Assembly: GCA_022577435.1 (NCBI GenBank)
Contig: JAKOON010000018.1
Span: 2,470,282 to 2,534,281, forward strand
Source of the DNA: Embiotoca jacksoni
Lineage: Eukaryota; Chordata; Actinopteri; Embiotocidae
Direction: 5' to 3'
Length of the DNA: 64,000 bases
In this document: positions 47,255-58,185 of the stretch, piece by piece
How positions within the stretch are numbered: the first letter of the stretch is position 1
Layout: each line of letters opens with the position of its first letter
Program-made: the position numbers and the translations under genes
Notes under the pieces: generated by a model
The model's database searches: none
What the model saw: only the letters and a program-made list of their open reading frames with translations
What the model was told of the DNA's origin: nothing

Positions 47255-47933
47255 GACCGTGCTGCCTCCGTGCTGCTGATTTCCTCTTGCCAATTGTAAT
47301 AATGTGCAGCTGACTTTGAGAGCTGAGACCTCCACAGACACCCATCAACCCTCAGCTGTACAATTTGCTGTTTTGCTCTTCCCAATAAATCACGTCTCAG
47401 AAAATATTTTGCAAACTAAAATGAATATTTGTTTAACCATTTGATATCACAAAGAGTTTTAACTAGTCACACTTAATGAGGCTCATCCTGACCAGCTGTG
47501 CAGCCTTCATATTCTTTGAGCACCTCACTCAGGCTAAAATGCCACCTCTGCACACTCGATATCCCATAATTAAAGAGGCAGATCACCATGACATTTGCTG
47601 AGCACATTCTTGCTCATTCATTAGGGAATAAACACCACAATCCTCCTCAATACAAATTAGACTTTTAATCCACACGACTCAAGTGGGTCAGCTGGGCGAG
47701 CCGGCACTGGAACACACTGCCTGCCCGGCGTGTGCGTTACCGTTCACCTGCTGCTCAGCTGCGGCTTCGCTGCGTGTTTCCAAACCTGCTGTGTGTCACC
47801 TGCAGTGCTGCGGCTGCACGTCCTTCCATTGAATCAATCACTTTCTCTTTGATAACGTCCGACAAGTGAAGTGATGGGTTGGACAATAAAAGCAGGCAAG
47901 TGATTTTTGTTTACCTTCGTTCATAGCGAGACA
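47253..47933. other. Unassigned DNA, partly GC-rich
   Basis: 47680-47830 is GC-richer, with CTGC-rich text. No gene or box motif I would defend. Confidence 0.45.
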
Positions 47934-47947
47934 CGCAGACACACACA

Positions 47948-48010
<63 letters not shown>

Positions 48011-48426
48011 ACAAAAACGCACGCAGACACACACAGACACACAAAAACACACGCAGACACACAAAAACACACAGACACACAAAGACACACAGACACACAA
48101 AGACACACAGACACACAAAAACACATGCAGACACTCGCAGACACACAAAAACACACAGACACACACAGACACACACACAGAGACACACACAGACACACAA
48201 AAACACACGCAGACACATACAAGACACACAAAAACACACAGACACACAAAGACACACAAAAACACACACAAAGACACACACAGACACACACAGACACACA
48301 AAAACACACACAGACACACACAGACACACACACACACACACACACACAGACACACACAGACACACAAAAACACACGCAGACACACACAGACACACACAGA
48401 CACACACAAAGACACACAAAAACACT
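47934..48426. repeat. CA-derived variant array, about 490 bp
   Basis: A pure (AC)n core of about 30 units (47949-48004) is followed by a long array made of ACAC, ACAG and ACACAAAA variants, e.g. repeated GACACACAAAAACACAC and GACACACAAAGACACAC units. It contains no stop codon in several frames on either strand, which makes spurious 175-203-codon frames. No protein is encoded. Confidence 0.97.
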
Positions 48427-48880
48427 CATTGAGTTCATTCAGTACCAATGTGATCACAGATGGTTTCCCTTTATATTTTAGTTGGGAACGTGTGAACACT
48501 AGGCGTCCGTTCTATTAACCAAATGACGCATCGTACACGCGAGGCGTCCGACCGGTGAGTCTCAGCAGGCAGTCTGGTTGCTCTGATCTGTTAACAAGGG
48601 CGCCGAAATGAAATGACGCCATGCAGGAAGTGTGTTCCAGGCCTAAGTATTGAAAGATATGCTGAAAATGTTTGACAAAGGTTGGCGAGAAGCACATCAT
48701 CAAAGTCAAACATTGTCTTCAGTTTTTAAAGTAAATCATTTTTTTCCCATTCAGATCCTGTTAAATGCAGTGGATAAAATAATTCACCATCTGTGTTGCT
48801 ATAAATCTGGGGTCACGACACCATTCTGTTTTTTTATCTTTGGAGTTGTTTGAGGCTTCCATAAATCTCCACCACTGATA
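48427..48880. other. Unassigned DNA
   Basis: 'aggcgtccg' occurs twice (about 48502 and 48542). Nothing else recognised. Confidence 0.45.
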
Positions 48881-48889
48881 TTTCCAGGG

Positions 48890-49380
48890 ATTTAGAGGTT
48901 TCTCTGCCTCAGTTGCAGTTTGTTAGTTTTTAGTTCAAGTTTTCTCAACTTCAGTTGTGGTTTCTGAGCCTCAGTGGCAGCTCGTTCATTTTAGTTGGAA
49001 TTTGTTAGTTTTGTTGTGATTTCTCTGCTTCAGTTGCAGCTTGTTAGTTGATGTTAATCAGCTTCATTTGTTGCTTGTTAGTGTTTTAGTTGGAGTTTGT
49101 TAATTTCGTTTTAGTTTCTCTAGTTGTGGTTTATCAGTTTGCACTGCAGTTTGTTCAACGTTGTTGTAATTTGTCGGATTCAATTGTAGTTTGTTAGTTT
49201 TGGTTGTTTGCCAGCTTCAACTCCAGTTTATCATCTTCAGCCATAGTGTTCGTCTCAGTTGTGGTTTGTGAGCAATAGTTTGTTTTGTCTCCTTCAGCTG
49301 TCACTTGTCAGACACAGTTCTGTTTCACTGACTTCAGTTTGTCTGCTTTGGTTTCAGTTTGTCACATTCTGCTGTAATCA
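48890..49380 (+). repeat. Degenerate TTCAGTTG...TTTGTTAG minisatellite
   Basis: A strand-biased T/G-rich stretch in which a unit of about 20-30 bp resembling TTCAGTTGCAGTTTGTTAG recurs many times with variation, for instance near 48910, 48950, 49029, 49091, 49168 and 49250. Units have diverged and spacing is irregular, so simple repeat finders may miss it. Non-coding. Confidence 0.75.
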
Positions 49381-50002
49381 GGTCGTTTGACTCAAAGTGT
49401 ATGTCCATCACAGAAGCAAGCTTATTTGTTGTCACTTAGATCTATTGAGCATGAATGTAGGTCTAATGACATGTGTATTGTGTAAGTGTTGACTTAAATA
49501 AGGAAAAACAAACTCATAGTGAGGCGTCAGATGATATTGTAATACTGATAACAGATGGATGAACAATGGGCTACGCAATCAAAATTATAGTTAAAACTGT
49601 AATGGTTAAATACAACTTAAAACATTATTTTTTTTTTAATTAACACTTGTAATGCAAGCTCTCTGCCTGAAGACAAACACCACCACAAATTTGAAACCCA
49701 ACAAAACGCATAATTGACAGGTTATCTTCAAGGTGAGTCTGAGCTGTCGAACCTCAAGGTAAATGGAGGCAGTTTTCAATTTGCTTTTACTTGTGACAAA
49801 AGGTTAACAAAACGATCCCATTATTTTCTTTTCTCTATTTCAGACTTCATACAGCATCATCCACTTTGCAAATGGAATGGCTCTGTGGTGCCATCATCAA
49901 AATGAAACATCACACGCACAGTGAGATACTGACCTGTATCTCTTTGTATTGATATATTCATTATCCTCAATGCTGAAACAGAGGTCAAGCTTTGTTTCAA
50001 AT
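49381..50002. other. Unassigned DNA
   Basis: Nothing recognised. Confidence 0.5.
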
Positions 50003-50040
<38 letters not shown>

Positions 50041-50041
50041 C
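50003..50041. repeat. (AAC)13 microsatellite
   Basis: Perfect trinucleotide run. On the other strand it gives a poly-Cys reading that is an artefact. Confidence 0.97.
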
Positions 50042-50121
50042 TAGCAAACATGAAACCAGTTTTAAATCAGTCTCCAAGCTTTAATAAACTGTAGGTAACC
50101 ATGGTAACAATACTGATGCTA

Positions 50122-50611
50122 CAACCCCTTTTACAAAAAAGGTGGGATGCTGTGTACAATGTAAATAAAAGCAGAATGTGGTGATTTTCAAATCATGTCA
50201 AACCATTTTTAATGGGAAATCCATCAAAGCAACTGAGGAATGTATTGTTTTTTGGGGGGAAATAAATGCTCATTTTGACTTTGATGGCAGCGACTTATGG
50301 TAAAAAAGTTGGGACAGAATAACATAAGGCAGAAAAGCTGAGTAATGCTAAAAAAAAAAAAACTAAAAAAAAAACTAACAAAAACAATCACCTGATGGGG
50401 TACAAAAATAACTTCCAGACAGGCAGAGTTTTTCACTGGCAGAGGTTCACCAATTTGAAAGACTGCGAGGGCAAGTAGAACAACAATTAAGAATACAATT
50501 CCTCGATGTAAAATTCCAAAGAATTTGTGGATTTAATTCTGTATTGTACGTAATATCATAAAAAGGAAATTGCTTTACAAGAGGGAAAAGTTTGAAAACC
50601 AATATTTAATG
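50122..50611 (+). mobile_element. Tc1/mariner-like element, family T3 copy B, left part
   Basis: Starts CAACCCCTTTTACAAAAAA just after TA (50120-50121). The far end (52381) reads as its inverted repeat (minus strand CAACCATTTGCAAAAAA) and is followed by TA, so both TIRs and the TA duplication survive. The 5' text ('gcagagtttttcactggcag', 'gaaagactgcgagggcaagt', 'aacaacaattaagaatacaa') parallels copy A at 18.5 kb. The match ends near 50611, where an LTR is inserted. Confidence 0.8.
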
Positions 50612-51251
50612 TGTTATGTGTAATGAAGACAAGGGCCCACATGCAGGACACAGATCTGAAGTGAAAGTAAACGCTTTATTGAACAAATGATGAAGTGATG
50701 CTGAAGGGGGGATCTGGGAGAAGCTGACTGTGAAGGCAGACGGAGGAGCAGGGACTGGACTCAAGAGGTGGAGTCGTGGCTAGAACTTTCCAGTGAGTGG
50801 GTGAGTTAACAGCTGGCTGAGGCGTGAAGTCCAGCAGGCTGTCTAGGAAGGTGGAGGTGAATGTGGGGATACCAGCTGGGCTGAATTGTGAGCAGGCGTG
50901 GAGCGACAGGTACGTATGGAGCGATCGGGGAGCAGAGGGTCGAGGTTGGGCGGCAGGAGGTGGAATTGACGTGCCTGTAGAGCCGGTGGTCGAGGCTAGA
51001 CTGGAGCAGGTTGGTTTTCCAGAGTGAATACAATGGAAACCACCAAAGACAGAGCTGACAATGGACAGGAGACTGGCACACACTGGATAGAAACTGAGCA
51101 CAAGGAACAGGTAATCAGACAAGACCTGGAGATTCGCAGTGACACTTACTGACAGAATGATCTGACCGGTGGTAGATATACTGCCAGAGGAGATTAGTTG
51201 TACCAGTCGCCTGAGGAGAATCAGCCACAGGTGGAGCTTGATGAATAGACT
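50612..51251 (-). mobile_element. Ty3/gypsy-like solo LTR, copy L3
   Basis: Left edge TGTTATGTGTAATGAAG; 'gtagatatactgccag' at about 51172 is shared with L1 at 29.23 kb, in the same relative place. TAATG directly precedes the block (50607-50611) and recurs at 51251-51255. If the last base of the LTR changed from A to T, the duplication is AATG (4 bp). Minus orientation, like L1 and L2. No internal region. The 148-codon minus frame is incidental. Confidence 0.65.
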
Positions 51252-51255
51252 AATG

Positions 51256-51505
51256 CTGCTTTCAAATGGGATCGTATGTACCGTGTGCAGAAGAAGAGTT
51301 CATATGAACAGCGCCCTCTTGTGGTATTCACAACGTCGGAACTCAAAATTTGAGATAACCCTTGAGTTCACGAGTTGTGACGTGTTTGCGGACATTTACG
51401 GAAATGACGGAAATGTTGATCTTTAGTCTCATCTTTTCTCTCTGTGCCTTTACATTCTCTTCATTATGTTACCCCCCTGTTAGCTTGATAAAGTGTTAGA
51501 CTTTG
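51256..51505. other. Unidentified insert beside LTR L3
   Basis: After the LTR the transposon text does not resume until about 51510. The 250 bp in between ('gaacagcgccctcttgtggt', 'gagataacccttgagttcac') match nothing else here. They are probably part of another element into which the LTR inserted, or that inserted next to it. Confidence 0.4.
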
Positions 51506-52381
51506 TGGCTTTTGCATGCCATCCATGTCCATGAAGGAACCCTTCCGAAAACCATGGTCTCTGAACACAGTTCACCGCTGTATCCACAAATGCAGGTTAA
51601 AACTCTATCATGCAAACAGGAAACCAGCTATAAACACAATCCAGAAACGCTGGCGCCTTCTCTTGGCCCGAGCTCATTTAAGATGGACCGAGGTGAAGTG
51701 GAAAACTGTCCTCTGGTCTGACAGGGACCATCCAGCATACATTATATAAGGAATAATTAGTGCACATGACGTGGGTTATTTGCACATCTGGGAAGACACC
51801 ATCAATGCTGAATGATATATTCAGGTTTTGGAGCAACATATGCTGCCATCCAGACAACGACTCTTTCAGGGAAGGTCTTGTTTATTTCAGCAGAACAACG
51901 TCCAACCACATTCTGCACGTATTCCAACAGCATGGCTCACTAGTAGAAGAGTCCGCTGATAAACTGGCCTCCTGCAGTCCAGACCTGTCAAACATTAAAA
52001 ATATTTGGTGTGTCGTGAATCGAAAGGAAACCCTGAACTGTTGAGCAGCTGAAATCCTACATCAGCGAGAGTGGAACAACTTTTCACTTCCCAAACTCCA
52101 GAAACTGGTCTCGTCAATTCCTAAACATGTACAGAGTGTTGTTAAAAGAAGAGTTGATGCAACACAGTGGTAAACATGCCCCCGTTACAACATTTTTGAA
52201 ACATGTTGCTGGCATCAAATTCAAAATGATTTTTTTTTTTCATAAAACAACATAATTTCTAAGTTTCCACATTTGATACATTGTCTTTGGTGTATTTTCA
52301 ATTACATATGGTTTTACATTTTTCGCAAATTATAAAATTTTGTTTGTATTTACAGCGGCCCACTTTTTTTGCAAATGGTTG
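51506..52381 (+). pseudogene. Tc1/mariner-like transposase, family T3 copy B, central to C-terminal part and right TIR
   Basis: The + frame from 51516 gives NTVHRCIHKCRLKLYHA, then LRWTEVKWKTVLWSD at about 51675-51725, which ends with the first catalytic Asp. About 90 bp is then deleted. Later text in shifted frames gives CCHPDNDSF and EESADKLAS, then CSPDLSNIKNIW at about 51976-52011, the third catalytic motif region (normally PDLSPIENIW). The 3' part 'gttgttaaaagaagagttga' and 'acacagtggtaaacatgccc' matches copy A. The right TIR ends at 52381. Several frameshifts: inactive. Confidence 0.8.
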
Positions 52382-53645
52382 TACACAATTAGGAAATTCA
52401 ATGCTAAAATGCACTATACTAGGCTAACCTTTTTTCTTTTTTTTTCAGTGTCTGTGAAACAGCTCATATTTTCCCATATAAAAAAATTTCAACAGAAAGA
52501 GACAATATTCTGTTGCATATTGCTCAACATGGCGCTTCAGTCTTTATGTGGCTATCTGACACAACAATCTTGCATACAAACTGAGTCATTACATGTGGAT
52601 CAATATTTCATGAATAATGTATTAATGAGTAGTGCCGGCTACTCAGTTGGATGCCAGGAAGTTGTAAAACATGACAGCAGCAAGTCCGCAATCAGAAGTG
52701 AGGTATAACTCTGTCAAACAACTAAACACAGCTGATCATTTCACACTTTCATGTTTCAAATCAAAAGCACTTGTCAAGGTTGATGAGAGGGGGGTTGATA
52801 GCAGTGGTGCAGGCAGCTGTGGCTCAAACATAGGCCCAGTAGAAATGAAAGTGCCAGTGACAGCCCGGCCCATCAGGTCTGATGGCTTTTTGGACAGATA
52901 TGTTTCAGAGTCCAGGCAGGTTTGTGTCTGAGTCGTTTTTTTCATCCTCTCCTGTGGGCACAGCGTATGATGGGTGGACAGATTAGATAGCTGGATGTCG
53001 ACCAAGATGAAAATATTGATGCATGATTTTATCATGCGGTAAAAATTCATGTAAGGCACGGTACAAAAAAACATCAACCATAACATATACATTTTATAAA
53101 CAAACTTATTTAGACATGCTGAATGGCACTTGTCTGAAAGAGAAAACTAGAGAAAGAACAAATTCACACTATCACACTGTGCATATTGGTCATCCAATAA
53201 AATGTGTCCTTGTTAGTGTTACAGCCAAGCCCTCATCCCTGATGCTTGCCAGTCATAGCAGCAGAAATATAATCCAAATCATAACCATGTTCATGGGCCA
53301 AAGTCAAGTAAGTAAAATATCAACCTACACAAAGAAACTTTTTAAGTTGCTGAAACTACTTTCGACAACTAAAATGATTAATATATAAAGAAAATAATTT
53401 GGTTGATGTAAATTGGTAAGTTTTACCATGCTCATACATAGCATGATACGAAGAGTTAGGGTTACTTTAAACCCTGTAACAGTGACTGATAGACAAGGCC
53501 ACAAACATTAATTTCTGAGATTCCAGAGAAATCTGCTTACTCTTACAAATACATATATGATAACACAGATTGTAATTATTTGTTCTTTAAAGAGTAAGAG
53601 CAAAAAAACACTACACATGAATGAGATTTAGTTTAGTTTAACAAG
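52382..53645. other. Unassigned DNA
   Basis: No gene recognised. Open frames up to 122 codons (52340-52708 +, 53023-53388 +, 52736-53092 -) have no domain I know, and the first overlaps the transposon end. Confidence 0.45.
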
Positions 53646-53649
53646 TTGT

Positions 53650-54005
53650 GATTGGTTTATCCATCCATTATCTATACCTACTTTACCCTGACCAGGGTCA
53701 CAGGGGGGCTGGAGCCTATCCCAGCTCACTTTGGGTGAAGGCAGGGTACACCCTGGACAGGTTGCCAGTCCATCACAGGGCCACATAGAGACGGAAACAA
53801 AGACCACTCATACCTAAGGGATATTTGTAGAACCACCAGTTAACCTGAGGTGTATGTTTTGGATGGTGGGAGGAAGCCAGAGTACCTGGAGAGAACCCAC
53901 GCAGGCACAAGGAGAACATGCAAACTCACACAGAAAGGCCCTGACCCAGATTTGAACCCAGAATATTTTCATTGTGAGGTGACAATGCTAACCACTGCAC
54001 TAAAC
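53650..54005 (-). repeat. Ubiquitous teleost interspersed repeat ('GCGGCAC' type), copy 2
   Basis: In + orientation: 'atccatccattatctatacc', 'tggagcctatcccagctcac', 'tacaccctggacaggttgcc', 'agtccatcacagggccacat', 'agaacccacgcaggcacaag', 'gagaacatgcaaactcacac', 'taaccactgcactaaac'. This is the whole family read backwards, so the element is on the minus strand. It is nearly complete and much better preserved than the 16.2-kb copy, hence probably younger. Confidence 0.9.
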
Positions 54006-55346
54006 AAACACTCACGAAACAGCTTCTTTTTGCCCCAGAGAGAAGCTAAAGAGAGGACATATTAAACTACATTGAGATTTGTTTTGTACTTCATAAATAA
54101 TATCATTTTATGGATATCAAAGGAAGAGAGTTAAAACTTGCCCTTTAATAAAAGAATGTAAACAACAACACTGGCATTGTAAACCAAAGTCTTTGGATAC
54201 ACAGTACTACACACGCAGGTAAGTAGTCCGGGAACATGTGAAATCACTGCTGGGGTAGTCAACAGAGCACACTTGTAACCAGAACCAAACCCCTCAACTA
54301 CACCCTGGATGGACTGTCAGAAGATGCAGCGATCAGTTACGGTCAATACATCTCAGCATACATTAGTGCTCTCCTTGCTCGACACAAGTTTTCAACATTG
54401 TGAAAACACATCTTCAGTGTCAAAATGTGTGATGCAGCTAACTGAAGGAGTGTCCCTGCCAGTGTTCTCCTGTCAGGTTCTACACAGCGACTTTAATCTC
54501 AGAGGGGACTTGAAACTATTTCACAGCATGTGAAAAATCATTATTTGTCTTAGGTATGCACATAGTTCCCTTGATGTTTTCAACAAAGAGCCTTCAAAGT
54601 TTTGTCAGAGGCAGCCTCATGATCTCAGGACACAGTCACCTCCTCTGAGATGCAATCAGCCTGAAGATGCACTCGGCTTCATCAGAAGGACCAGTTGGTA
54701 ATCAGAGCCCTGAAGCATCTTTGGGACAATTAATGTTGAGACTGCACTTCAGCCTTATGTGCAGGCTACTTCTAATCCCTCTCGAGCCATAACCACCCCT
54801 CTGTGTTCATTTCATGTTATTTATGAGAAAGTAAACAAACTCAAAATGAAAAAAAGACATCAGTGTTCTGGAACCAACAAACACTTGTTGTGAGGAGCAA
54901 CTCAGGTGGGAAAAGTGAGATTTATTTCCAGCACACTAACAGCAATTTCTTTTTTAGTGTGTCATAGTAGTGATGTGAGTTTTTAATATTATAAGTCTGT
55001 ACTCAAGCACATTGGATTGGAAATTAATAGTCAGTGACTATGGAGTTGAAGTGGTAATTTTCAGCTTTAAAAATGCTTGGGGGATTTTACAGACATAACA
55101 TGCAATAGAAAGACTGGTAGCTCCTCTTACAGACATTCAGTTTGTAATTGAAAGAAAATAATGAGAGGTTGAGGTCTGATAGTTGAGTGACCTGGACTTG
55201 TTATAAAACACTAAAGACATCCATAACAGTTGGAAAGTTGTGCATAAAGTTTCTACAAGCTTATATATAAAAAAAAATGTACAGTCATGAATCAGGTCCT
55301 GGGACAAGACAACAAAGAGTTTTATACCTTCGTTCATGAACACAGT
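54006..55346. other. Unassigned DNA
   Basis: No gene or repeat recognised. Confidence 0.5.
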
Positions 55347-56561
55347 GGGCCCTATTTTCATCCATCTAGGTGCAGCACAAGCACATGTGTGCCGGGAATA
55401 CAAGTAGGTGTGGCCAACATGTTTAGCAATTTGCCGATCACAAAGCCAGAAGTAAAATAGGAGGAATAGATAATTGTGTCACAGCTGACTTCAGTCATGG
55501 CCAATCAAATGAGCTCCCATCATTCCCTTTAAACCGCTGTGTCTCTGCGTATTGTCAGTTTCTTATAATTAAAGGAGCAGGCTGGCATTGCCGTCCACAT
55601 TTTATGCAGGAATATAGTGACCTGCTTGTCTGGAAGTTTAGCCTTGTAATCACTGAATTTATTGTACCACAACTCGGCCTCCCCGGACTGATTGATGTTA
55701 AATTGGTTTGGGAAGAGTTACCTAATATTATGAATACCTGTTTCCTTGCAACTATAAGAACTGCTGCAAAGTGTAGGATATGGTTCATTGGTTAGACAAA
55801 AACCTTATAGACAGCAAACATTGGCAATAATTAAATGTCAAAGTAAACAAAGAACACTTATCTAATACAGTGAAATCAGGTGCTGGAACGATGCTGAGGA
55901 GTGAGCGGAAATAAATAACGCACACTTAAAGCTCCTGATGCAATTAATTCATTAAAAACACTGCTAATGTGCTCCAAACGTCACCGATGTTGTGTTGTTA
56001 ATAAATCAACTTTTAGTGCACCTTATTTATGTTTCCATCATTAATTAGATGTCCAAAGCTTTTGTGCGTAAATGATGCAGTGTCACACTCTGTCTTGCGC
56101 GGCAGGCTAGTTGACTAAACCAGATTCATTATTAATCCTTTATGCGCAATTCAAATGCAATTCATTTGTAGTTAACCTGAGTGCCTTTTATATTTCATGG
56201 CTGGGATTGGTTACTGCGTCATGACGTGGCACCAACTGCCTGATTCATCTCCAATTTAATAGTCAGCTTTATCTTTTCATATCATTAAGGTTGCATTAAA
56301 AATCCTGTTTTAATTATCTATGTAAGTGAGAATAAATACATGGGACAGACCGAGCCTGTCTGTGGGATCATGGACGGTTCTGTTCATGTGCACTCTGCAC
56401 CGAACTCAGCCCTGGTCTGAGCTGGCTGAGGCACAAAGCCAAACTTTGACACAAAAATGTTACTTCAACAACGCACACCTTGTTGAGCTGTTCTGCTCCT
56501 CGCTATATGAAAATTGCAAAAAGCCATTTGCGCCGCACTGAGGGGGATGAAAATAGGGCCC
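55347..56561. mobile_element. 1.2-kb inverted-terminal-repeat element (Harbinger-like?)
   Basis: The left end reads GGGCCCTATTTTCATCC at 55347. The right end is its exact complement through GGATGAAAATAGGGCCC (56545-56561). Beyond it the arms still pair loosely (left TAGGTGCAGCACAA; right arm read inward TCAGTGCGGCGCAA). The interior has two small open frames (63 codons + at 55604, 77 codons - at 55788) with no transposase motif. The terminal sequence recalls PIF/Harbinger-type repeats in fish genomes. I cannot identify the 3-bp target duplication expected of that group (agt left, tta right). Probably a non-autonomous DNA transposon. Confidence 0.65.
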
Positions 56562-57208
56562 TTAGTGTCAAAAATCCTCCTGCGCGGTCCACTACTCAAC
56601 TGCTCAGTGCATTCACACATTCTTATCACAAAACCCTGTTTATTCATGTTTTGTTCCACTTTTATTGTATGTTTTTCAACCAGCCAAAGTAGTATTATTC
56701 CAATTGCAGCATTGATTCCAGTCAGTGATAACAAATGTGATAATATACTACTTGTCTCGTCTCAAATGGATATGTAAAGCAGATATCTATAATTCAATTC
56801 TTCCTGATAAAAATAAACATTTGTTATTCACAACAACATTTTCCTCTGGGCAAATGACATCACTTTTGCCATGCTGGACTTTAAATGTCAGATATCCACA
56901 ATTTAAGGCATTGTGACCAATTTTACAAACATAATGTTTATGAAATATAACAAGTAAAGATGTGTTGTGGAAGACCTGCACTTTGGGCTGGTTGTGCTCA
57001 GGCAGTGGTTAATTCCAGGGGGGCTCACTGGACCTGATCATTTATCTCATTAATGTTAATGTTTCATGTGGTCTCCATCGGTCAGCTCTGTCCTGTTCAC
57101 AACACAAGCAGGAGTCAGGTCAGGCAGCACAGGTTGATGATTTAAGGGTGCAATGTGATGAAAATAGATAAGATTCTGTCAAGCATGCATGTTACCACAC
57201 AATATTTA

Positions 57209-57209
<1 letters not shown>
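56562..57209. other. Unassigned DNA
   Basis: Nothing recognised. Confidence 0.5.
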
Positions 57210-57267
<58 letters not shown>

Positions 57268-57284
57268 CTCTCTCTCTCTCTCTC
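57210..57284. repeat. (AC)n(TC)n compound microsatellite
   Basis: About 27 AC units then about 10 TC units. Confidence 0.97.
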
Positions 57285-57784
57285 AAATACTCACTTAACT
57301 TAATGCTTAGCTCCATAAAAAGCATTCTCACCAAGGGATTCGAGTGATGACTCATTAATTTCCAGACATCTCCAGAGTACAAGTGCCACCACATGCTTTT
57401 GACAGTAACCTGTTAATTCTGCCCAGAGGTCCACTCCACTGAATGTGACGATGCATTCCTCATCTTCATAATTAATATAATTCCCCTTCTCAAAATGTGA
57501 TGAGCAGAGGGCCGCACACTCAACATGCTACTGATGTAATAACTTTGTTGAAGCACAAGAATCTGAAGAAAAAAATAAAACCTCTTTGAATATTAACAAG
57601 ACACATGATCATGGCATGTGGTGTAGCATGTACAGCAGCTGTTGGATCAATAAACAGCATCTCAGTCTTAAAGGGAACTGCAGTCGGGTGATGATTCTCG
57701 GTAGCACCACTGCTATCGGTGACACAGCTTTATTTCCAATAGACATGTGGTCTACTGTTAGTTTACAAATATTGATTAGAGCCA
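57285..57784. other. Unassigned, repeat-poor DNA
   Basis: No gene. Balanced composition at 57300-57530 makes it a candidate conserved noncoding segment, unproven. Confidence 0.4.
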
Positions 57785-57960
57785 CTTTAATCTCAATCAT
57801 CTTTATTTGCAAGATATGTTTACACATACAATGAATTTAACTTGTTCACAATGTACTTACACAGAAGCAGACAAATAGACTGATTTACACATATACAGCT
57901 AAAGACATGTGCGCTGCTAAAAACAATGGTGCAATTGTGCAAATGGAAGAGTTATTTCAG
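57785..57960 (-). repeat. LINE 3'-end-like dispersed repeat
   Basis: 'tcatctttatttgcaagata', 'tgtttacacatacaatgaat' and 'ttaacttgttcacaatgtac' resemble the reverse orientation of a common fish non-LTR 3' end. Diverged. Confidence 0.4.
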
Positions 57961-58106
57961 GTTGAGACCACGGCCCGATCCCAACGTCCACCCTCACAGA
58001 CTCACAGACTCAGACGTTGTGTCTGCGAGGGTTTAGAGTTGTCCTACTGTCAGATCATCGAGTCTGTGAGGACATTTTGAGCCCCTTAAACACTCTAAAT
58101 CAATTT

Positions 58107-58185
58107 AATTCTTATTAATAATTAGAATAATAATTAATAATAATAATAATATCATTAGCAGCAACAGCAATAATAACAATAATTA
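58107..58185. repeat. AAT-rich simple repeat
   Basis: Imperfect (TAA)n/(AAT)n with CAGCAACAGCAA interruptions. Confidence 0.85.

Noticed and set aside
47934..48426. CRISPR-like array of spaced repeats
   Set aside because: The spacers are the same simple sequence as the repeats, and the DNA is eukaryotic.
47838..48518. Open frames of 175-203 codons on both strands (HTQTHT- and VCVCVC-rich)
   Set aside because: They read through a CA-variant array. The same stretch is open in several frames on both strands, as expected from low complexity.
49857..50051. Poly-Cys minus-strand frame
   Set aside because: Produced by the (AAC)n microsatellite read on the other strand.
50676..51122. 148-codon minus-strand frame as a gene
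   Set aside because: Falls entirely in LTR L3, is proline/serine-rich from GC-rich non-coding sequence, and has no motif.
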